The position numbers were made by a program, and so were the translations under genes. A model generated the notes under the pieces. That model made no database searches and was not told where the DNA came from. It saw nothing but the letters and a program-made list of their open reading frames with translations. This document shows, one piece after another, positions 56,869 to 64,000 of a stretch of DNA of 64,000 nt; position 1 is the first letter of the stretch, and each line of letters begins with the position of its first letter. Origin of the DNA: Bisporella sp. PMI_857 (taxonomy: Eukaryota; Ascomycota; Leotiomycetes; Helotiales; Helotiaceae). The stretch lies in the NCBI GenBank assembly GCA_021307315.1, contig JAJSPD010000083.1, forward strand, positions 1 through 64,000, in the 5' to 3' direction.

Positions 56869-59377
56869 ATGGTTCCGTGGTCATCTATTTGGACGATACC
56901 GATAGAGTCTATGTACTTTCTAGCCTTCTTACCTTCCATAGTTAAGGCTCAGCAACCGACCGGGCACAGAGACTACATACCCAACGATCAAACTAATATT
57001 GCCAATACCAAAACACCATTATTCACCCCACCCGGCAGCAACATTGCCGGCTTTCAATGTGACTATACTAAGTATATGCCAGATTGGGAGAGATGCGATA
57101 CCGCTACCAGCAAGTCTTGTTGGCTTCGTAAGGGGGATGGGACCGATCAATTCGACATCAGAACAGACTATGAGAACAGAGTACCTGTGGGCACTGATCG
57201 ATACTACACCCTGGTCTTGGAAGATAAGCCTTTCAATGCGGACGGGAAGGTTTTTCTCGAGGGCAAGCTGATTAACGGTACCTTCCCCGGTCCTCTCATC
57301 GAAGCATGCTGGTACGTGATTACTAGTTCTCCAATCAGTGCCTGAAAACTGTACAGAGACTAATAAAGGCTTACAGGGGGGACAGAGTCCACATCACCGT
57401 CATCAACGACCTGAACCTGAACGGCACCAGCATCCACTGGCATGGAATCAGGCAGAACCAAACCATGCACATGGATGGCGTCAACGGAGTCACACAGTGC
57501 CCCATGGCGCCTGGTGACCAGTTCACTTATTCTTGGAACGCAACGCAGTACGGCTCCTCCTGGTATCATAGCCATTACTCTGTGCAGTATGCGGATGGTG
57601 TCCAAGCGCCTATCGTGAGTAACAAAATCAGGCTATTGCTCTTCTAGGTGCAAAATCCAAAATACAAATACGTACTAAGATATATGTAGACTATTCATGG
57701 CCCTTCATCCGCCAACTATGACACAGCTATCGAACCCTTGATTATGACGGACTGGGGTAGGTGGCCCGTCCATTTCCTGCGACGAAATACACTGACTAAA
57801 ATTTATCCAGGCCATAACAGTGCTTTCCAGCAGATATACACATTCACCGCAGACCTACCAAGCATCCTCTTAAACGGGCTAGGAAACATCACTCGTTGGA
57901 ACGCCAGCGAGGGGATCTTTCCAAGCACCCCACGGCCATATGAGGTACTGTTCAAAAGATCTTGTAGTTCCGGAAAGCCTTGCCGGTACCTTTTACGGAT
58001 AATCAACACGTCGTTCAGCACGTCCTTTATATTTTCCATCGACAACCACTATCTCCAAGTCGTTGAGGCTGACTTTGTGCCTATCCGCCCCTATACCACG
58101 ACGTATTTGAACGTCGCAATCGGCCAGAGATATAATGTCATCGTCGTAGCGCAACCCTCGACCTCCTATCCCGCTCCCGGTGATGGAAATTTCTGGATCC
58201 GTACCTTCATCGGCCTAGACTGCAGTCTCAGCACTCCCGGATCACCAGGTTACGAGAGAGTCGGAATCCTCCGCTACAGCGCTAACAGCAAATCCGACCC
58301 CTCGAGCACGAGCTGGCCGACGTTAGGCTGCTCAGACGACACAGTTTGCATTCTTCCATGCGTCGACGAAGATGTGAACAGTTTGGTTCCTATCGTCCCT
58401 TGGGAAGTCGGCAATCCGCCTGTCAACGGCCCTCAAGGTGAAGGATTCAACGTTTCAACAATCGGCGATGCGACAGGGCAGTTTGGCACGGCTTTCTTTT
58501 CGCTTGAGCGCTTTAAGAATACATTGAACACCCCTATGCAAGTCAATTATGGTAACCCAACATTCCTGCATCTAGACAATCAAGCTGGTATTTGGCCGGT
58601 GGGGTGGATGGTTGTACCCGAGAACTACACCGCCACAGATTGGGTAGGATTGACAAGTTCCATTCCTGATTCCGTTTGGCAAATAGTTTTCACGAGTTGA
58701 CATTGTTCTCACAGGTTTGGCTTGTTCTGAACAGCGAAATTGGCTCTCATCCGGTAAGCAAAGTGGTTGAACATCCATGCAATTGCAAGAAGCAGATGAG
58801 GATAATAGTGGGTCATATGATTCCAACTGACATGATCCAAACTACCAGATGCACCTCCACGGCCATGACTTTGCCGTCCTCCAAGTGTCCACCACCCCAT
58901 ACATTGGGAAACTCGATCCAAAGACCGACAATCCTGCCCGCCGCGATGTGATCCTTCTGCCTAAAGGAGGGTTTGTCCTCATCGCCTTCAAGACGGATAA
59001 TCCAGGCACATGGCTCATGCATTGCCATATCGCCGTGCACGCATCATCGGGACTCGGACTGCAGATCATGGAACGTCAGGTCAGTTACGTGCATTCAGTC
59101 TGCCCTCTCTTTGGTTGCAATCATGATAAGTTCATTACAGAGCACCTGATCAACTACCTTGACTGACACGTGCGTGGAAATACAGGAAGCTGCGAATGAG
59201 ATCTGGCCACCCAACCAATCGAACGCACTCAAGGAGGCTAATCGCGTATGCTCAAACTGGAACTCATGGGCGTACGATTGCAGGAACCAATGGCCGGGCA
59301 ACATAGGGACAGATACAGCTCCAAACTATCCTTCCTGTATTAATGCAGTCGAGCTCCAGAATGACTCTGGTTTCTGA
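56869..59377 (+). CDS. secreted laccase-like multicopper oxidase
   Basis: Six exons close in phase: 56869-57311, 57377-57614, 57690-58643, 58715-58753, 58849-59079 and 59186-59377, 698 residues. Exon 4 is only 39 bases. A signal segment (MYFLAFLPSIVKAQQ) lies near the N-terminus. All four copper-binding motifs are present: HWHGIRQ, WYHSHYS, MHLHGHDF and HCHIAVHASSGLGLQ. The last holds the His-Cys-His of the T1/T2/T3 sites. The family oxidises phenols or metals with four one-electron steps and reduces oxygen to water. The N-terminal 110 residues before the first cupredoxin domain are longer than in classical laccases, as in the ascomycete MCO group. Substrate is unknown; an extracellular role is likely. 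Confidence 0.92.
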
Positions 59378-60256
59378 GGTGGATTAAGTTCCTTGGATGC
59401 GTACTTTAAAACCCGCACTGTAAACAGTCGATGAGGGTGGCAGGTTCAGCTAGTAGCTTCTTTTTTAAAATTCAAGTTTCTTTTCCACCACATTTATCCA
59501 TAGCGCTTTAATATCAGAACTAAAGGCAGATCAATTAGCACAACACTGAATATATAGTAAAATACCACCAGAGGTCTATGGCATGGCCCCCTGGCGGCCG
59601 GACAATGTTGATGTTGGTGAATAGAGTGAATATCATCTGTGCTGGGTTAGTACGCTATCAATGCCATAAACGTGTCTCGTTTTCTAAGCTGCCGCCCGCA
59701 TGTGCACCTACCGTAAATTTACTAACCGTGGTCAGTTCAGTCAAGAATATGTGACAAGCGTGACACATATCTGCTAAACAAAAGTCAGCTTTAATATCTC
59801 AGACTGTGAGCGTAGTGCAACTGCCCTTACCACGGGTAACAGTCCGAAATTAGCCGGCCTGAGTGCTGCGAATATACCCAAAGGTGCGTTCTCTTACGCC
59901 CGACTTTCTCCATCCAAAGGGCCCTCAGATCGTCACCCATTCTTTAGCATTCCGGTAGTTGCGAGCGAGAGATTTTTCCGTGTAGAATTACAGATTATTT
60001 TGCTAGCGTGTATGACCAAATGGGCTCCTTATATAACAATGAGAGACTGCCTCCTGGATATTGAGAATTACGATCCTCCAAGCCAGGTGCGTCCTACGTA
60101 AGTAGCATTCATCTGTAACGAGTGATCTGCAAATTTGTAGTATAAAAGCAACAGCCGCTCAATGTAGTTTGAAATACCTGGTCCATTTTTAGGAGATTGC
60201 GATTTATGACATACATAGTCCATATTTGATTAATCCATCCAAACTTACTCCCTTAG
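59378..60256. other. intergenic region between convergent genes
   Basis: About 0.9 kb of 3' flank from the oxidase gene and the Ecm15-like gene. No frame with motifs, no repeats noticed. Confidence 0.45.
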
Positions 60257-60827
60257 CTAAGTCTCTTTTAACAAGCTCTCCACCTTCTCAACCTTCTGCC
60301 GCATCGTCTGCTCCTTATCCGTCCGCGAGCCGACCCGAATATCGGTCTGCACGCGCGCGATGCCATTTTGATGAACAAGTGTGTGCGCTTGCCCGATCAG
60401 ACGCATCACAGCATCCCAGGGTCCCTCTGTCTTGCTGTCAGACTTGGTTTTTTCTCCTCACAGAATGCATGCATTGGCGAGCTGTGTAAGACTTCACAGA
60501 GGGAAATGGCAGGGGCTAGGCCGGGTACGGAAGAGAAAACGCAAGTAGTTATGTGTATCAATTAGGAGGAGAAATTTGAAGTGAGGGAACCATACCAACA
60601 GTCGTTCCCGCAGAATGCATCTCATAGGTTAATCCGCTTGCTTTCATCAGGCGTTGTACAGCAGCGATCTCCGTCGATACCGAAGGAGAAGCCGTTCCAA
60701 TCTACCTTTTGTTAATCTCTTACTTGCATAAACGCTATAAACGACGAAAGAATAGTGTACATACAGGGATAAGACAAAAATCAGCGATGCATTTTGGAGG
60801 GGTGGCTATGGCGGTGTAGTCTACCAT
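60257..60827 (-). CDS. UPF0045/MTH1187 family protein (Ecm15-like, thiamine-binding fold)
   Basis: Three exons, 60827-60765, 60701-60596 and 60426-60257, close in phase and give 112 residues. The middle intron is 63 bp and the second 169 bp. Motifs are those of the YKOF/UPF0045 family: CIADFCLIPIGTASPSVSTE, AVQRLMKASGLTYEMHSAGT, then EGPWDAVMRLIGQAHTLVHQ and VQTDIRVGSRTDK. Family members form small ferredoxin-like dimers or tetramers, and bacterial relatives bind thiamine or hydroxymethylpyrimidine. The yeast member Ecm15 has no settled function. The protein should be cytosolic. A Fot1/pogo-type transposon begins 216 bp before its start codon, so its promoter may be altered. Confidence 0.9.
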
Positions 60828-61042
60828 TTTCAGAGAATTGAATGACTATAAATCAAATGATGATTGGGTTTGAGTTCAATTGTTTGAGTCTGTCTTTGAT
60901 GTATAGCGCGATTGATTTACGTCGTAGTAATGAATGTTCATGTGGAAGACGTTGATAGTGAGGAAAGTGGGGGAAGGAGTCTTGGCATGTGAGGGTTTCT
61001 TGGCGGTATTGCAGAGATCAAAATTCTTTCTCGTAAGCAATA
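60828..61042. promoter_or_regulatory. shortened upstream region of the Ecm15-like gene
   Basis: Only 215 bp separate the start codon of the minus-strand Ecm15-like gene from the transposon end. No TATA box is evident. Upstream control elements that were further away have been displaced by 1.94 kb. Confidence 0.4.
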
Positions 61043-62984
61043 GTCGCTCGGGCCACCCACTTTACTTACGTAAAGTAGGCGAGGGTCAGCAATACGTCGA
61101 TTTTGTAATTGTAATAGCCATTCTAGCTAGAAATAATCAAAACTATTATCAGATTCCCATAAAGTATGATGCGTAACACGTAAGCTAATATCCTAGAATT
61201 GATCTTCTATTTGTTTCACTACTTTCTTGTATTTTTCTTCTATATTGTAGCCTTTCTAGCCTCCTTTATATTAACCACTTTCTCTTTCTTTTCCTTATTT
61301 AAAGCAATTTGACGTCGAGCTACGTTTCTATATATCTCTCCGTATTTCTGAACAATTTTATTTCTTTCTTTTGTTTTTTGCGTGCTTCGGCTGCGTAGGC
61401 AAGGTCGGAAAGTCGGTTTGTAGAGAGGGCACTACTAAGAATCGACGTAAGAGAAGCTTTCTCGATTTTGTCAAAAACGCGTGTAATTGAAGGCGTCAAA
61501 GGTGTAGTTCCCTGAATTGCTTGCTTCTGACGTTTCTGTATATATTCGACACTTTTTTTACGCGTACGCAACGTAAGAGGAGTAGGCCATTCTAGCCAGT
61601 TCGTAGAAGGAGGGGTCGAAAGAGGGGTCGCAAAAGGAGGGGTTGCAAAGCCTTCACTAGAAGCAGGTGAAGATTCTATTGCTGTAGGCTCGTGAATCGT
61701 AGTAGCTTGATATTCTTGTAATTTGTCTAATACTTTATTAGGTGCGTACGGTATTAGGCCAGTTCGTCGAAAGGCTGAACTGCAAATATCGAGAGTTATT
61801 GTCTTATTATAAAAGCTTTGAAACACGCGAAAAAAATCAGACTTATTTACTTCCTTTGCGCCTGTAAACACTTCTTGTCGAATAGCACTTTTAAAGTGGT
61901 GTTTTAAAGTTTGAAATACTTTAACGTCGAGAGGTTGTAATAAGTGTGTAAGGTGTGAAGGAAGAAGAAATGGCTTAATTCGGTGTTCTCAGCAATAGTC
62001 GATAAAATCTTGAGTAACGTGCGAACTATGGCCATTAAAGATTATAACGCGATATAAGCTTATAGTCGATTTCTTAGTAAAACGATCGAAGTGTTCGATA
62101 TATTTAAGGCCTAAGCGATTAGTCGTAAATCCTGATTTAGAACGTGCAAAGAGAATATCGCTATTAAGATCGTTATCGAAATTTTTGCGTAGATGGTAAG
62201 CTTTTTGAATATAATTATTGGAGGCACTTTTTGACTTTTGCAATTGATCGTAATAATAGCTGTAACGAGCTCTTTATTTTTAGGATTTGATATCCAAACT
62301 GTGTCGCAATTACGAGGAACAATTACTCGATCACCAACTACTACTTCTATTTGAAATCCGGTTTCGTCGAAATTGTAAATATCGCTTTTTTGAACCCTTT
62401 AGTATTTGATACAGCGTTGATAAGCTCGAAAGTGCTCGTTAATATCATCGACTTTATAGGCATCGCAACGTTTCGATGATATAGGCTTAGAACGCAAAGT
62501 TTTCCAATAGTCGTTATTGCGTACTATCCACTTTTTAGCTCATCGTCGGCTGACCGATTCAGTACTACTACTGTAATACAAAACTCGATTGCACGCGATT
62601 ACTATATTATCGAGGTTTGCTGCCGTATCTAAACCGAAGAGAAGAAGCAAATAAGCCTTAATAGCGCTATCTTGAGGTTCCGAAAGCTTTTTATTGTGGC
62701 CTCCTCGTGTGAGTGTTGATTTACGACCTTGTCGACGATGCCGTAGTCGATCGTACGGAGCGTTGCAGCGACGGGCAGCTTCGGCCATTTTCATTCGCGG
62801 ATTGGAATCTAATAGATCTATAGCCTTTGTAATAGAATCTTCAATTTCAAGGGATTTAGAAGTCATGGTGGTGAGTTATTACAATTATTAAAATCGTGGT
62901 ATTACAAAATCGACGTATTGCTGAACTCGACGTATTGCTGACCCTCGCCTACTTTACGTAAGTAAAGTGGGTGGCCCGAGCGAC
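61043..62984 (-). mobile_element. Fot1/pogo-type DNA transposon, full-length but dead
   Basis: Inverted ends of about 55 bp (GTCGCTCGGGCCACCC first) match exactly on both sides, and the flanks carry TA (61041-61042 and 62985-62986), the Tc1/mariner/pogo target. Size (1.94 kb) fits Fot1 elements. On the right the unit CAGCAATACGTCGA is duplicated. The inside codes on the minus strand for one transposase, listed separately. Confidence 0.92.
61320..62866 (-). pseudogene. Fot1/pogo transposase, disrupted
   Basis: One frame family runs from ATG at 62866 to 61320, broken by a TGA near 62540, a TAA at 62401-62399 and a TGA at 61991-61989. The N-terminus has the psq-type helix-turn-helix (MKMAEAARRCNAPYDRLRHR). 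The DDE region is recognisable by NFDETGF (first Asp present) and FNGHSSHVTQDFIDYC, where the second Asp of the usual DGHxSH is Asn. LPSHLTHLLQPLDVKVFQ, typical of the family, follows. A C-terminal basic, coiled-coil like tail ends the frame. Three stops plus the lost catalytic Asp make it inactive. The TAA is most simply explained by CAA to TAA, a C-to-T change as in RIP, but the TGA stops are not of the CpA type. Confidence 0.88.
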
Positions 62985-63287
62985 TATACCGAGAAGACAT
63001 ATATCATTTTCTTGAACAAAAAGACTAAATCTGGAATCCTGCAGCAGAAAGTTGGATTTTGTGCCAATTGACTATGTTCTATAGCTCTCATTTATCCAAT
63101 AGTCAACCAAAGCCTCCCTTTACACCATGCACAGGGTATGCATATTATCGTTGGTACTAAGTAAGAAATTGTAGAAAATAAGGTACATGATAGCACTGCC
63201 TCTGATGGGTTAGCTTGGATCATTGAGATAGCAAGAGTAAACGAAGAGTGCCGGAACCTACGCTACAATCGCGTCTCACTGGATCTA
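62985..63287. other. spacer between two mobile elements
   Basis: Three hundred bases of AT-rich sequence without a frame or repeat that I can support. Confidence 0.4.
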
Positions 63288-63698
63288 GTGAGCGAGTTAG
63301 TATTATCGTAATATATCGACCCCTAAAAATCAATACTATATACCACGCAATATGAGATTTGAAATTTGTATACGTATTACAGCAAAATTTGCAATCTCAT
63401 ATTATATCATACTATACCGCGATATACTACAACACTAACTCTAAATGACGCTATTCCGAAATTAGTAATGCAACAAGGATCTTAGCTTTTTTAATTCGGT
63501 TATTCGTACTAAAAAAGGTAAAGTTCATTTCAGACCCTTGTAAAAAAGCCCCAAAGTGGCCATAGCACAGTATTTAGTATTATTGCCAATATGATATAAG
63601 ATTCAATTTCCATACTAATACTAGCGTAGTATCAAAAAGTCGATCTTATATGTCTCGAGACTCGATATTACTAAATACTACGATACTAACTCGTTCAC
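63288..63698. mobile_element. TA-flanked MITE, non-coding
   Basis: The left end GTGAGCGAGTTAGTAT (63288 on) and the right end read backwards from 63698 (GTGAACGAGTTAGTAT) form inverted repeats of about 25-40 bp. TA lies on both sides (63286-63287 and 63699-63700). The 411-bp element is AT-rich, without coding capacity, and contains further inner inverted segments (AATATGAGATT at about 63349 and AATCTCATATT at about 63390). The ends differ from those of the Fot1-type element 300 bp away, so it belongs to another Tc1/mariner-like group. Confidence 0.7.
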
Positions 63699-64000
63699 TA
63701 ATTGGATCCAGAGAGCAAACCTATTGTGGTCAGATGGAATGGATGAAGGATATACAAAGCGTCTATCTAAGAAACAGTAAATTAATTGCCACTTGGCAAG
63801 TGATGTTGCTTTGATGTAGGAATCTTGTGGGGCATTGCTCGACGAATTACAGGCTCTTGATAAGGTTACCTCACGTCGTCAACGTTCATTTCATCCTTAC
63901 TCAGTTTGCCTTTAAATATGAAACCTAACTCTCCTCTCACAGATTCTCCATGTCCAAGAACCCTAGCTAAAATTACACCCTTATTGTTACTAATACAGAA
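63699..64000. other. right edge of the window
   Basis: No gene is seen in the last 300 bases; any exon here would need sequence beyond the edge. Confidence 0.4.

Noticed and set aside
60226..60565. Plus-strand frames of 87 and 65 codons
   Set aside because: They are shadows of the third exon and second intron of the Ecm15-like gene on the minus strand.
1..64000. CRISPR array, rRNA, tRNA or a biosynthetic gene cluster
   Set aside because: No regularly spaced repeats, no rRNA-like blocks, no tRNA B-box with a matching cloverleaf noticed, and no PKS, NRPS, terpene synthase or P450 gene is present.

Overview
The window looks like chromosomal DNA of a filamentous ascomycete (Pezizomycotina; Leotiomycetes is my guess only). 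The reasons are compact genes with many 44-100 bp GT..AG introns that often carry CTAAC- or CTGAC-like branch sites, a HET-domain gene, a bZIP factor with a fungal C-terminal domain, many secreted or wall proteins, and a Fot1/pogo-type transposon plus MITEs. I found no prokaryotic features, rRNA or tRNA. Exon structures were worked out by hand from reading frame, splice signals and phase; without transcripts they are models.

Layout. 1-100: 3' end of a polysaccharide (chitin) deacetylase. 1135-3404 (-): membrane-anchored aspartic-peptidase-like protein without the usual catalytic motifs. 5352-8080 (+): Pro/Ala-rich wall protein. 9443-10138 (-): small secreted protein. 11517-13541 (+): NMN-adenylyltransferase-like protein and a CHY zinc-finger protein. 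15033-15692 (+): Cys-rich, probably GPI-anchored protein. 16459-18798 (-): secreted glycoside-hydrolase-like protein. 20351-20676 (+): tiny eight-cysteine secreted protein. 20967-23186 (-): possible TET/JBP-like 2-oxoglutarate dioxygenase with a basic tail. 26226-27325 (-): GPI-type secreted protein. 28306-32665 (-): very large Ser/Thr/Pro mucin-like protein. 34668-36232 (+): subtilisin-like protease. 36733-37093: pogo-type MITE. 37591-39589 (+): beta-lactamase-like hydrolase. About 40250-40821 (+): damaged single-pass membrane protein. 41878-42964 (-): multi-pass TLC-like membrane protein. 43867-45530 (-): decayed, truncated tryptophan synthase. 48872-50982 (-): bZIP transcription factor. 52350-55052 (+): HET-domain pseudogene. 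55849-56118: MITE. 56869-59377 (+): six-exon laccase-like multicopper oxidase. 60257-60827 (-): UPF0045/Ecm15-like protein. 61043-62984: dead Fot1/pogo-type transposon with intact ends. 63288-63698: another TA-flanked MITE.

There is no obvious biosynthetic cluster: no PKS, NRPS, P450 or transporter set is present. The common theme is secretion. About ten of the intact genes encode secreted, wall or surface proteins, including proteases, oxidase, glycosidase, effector-like peptides and mucins. They sit among long gene-free stretches, transposon relics and three pseudogenes, as expected of a fast-evolving accessory region. The least familiar candidate is the dioxygenase-like gene at 20967-23186.
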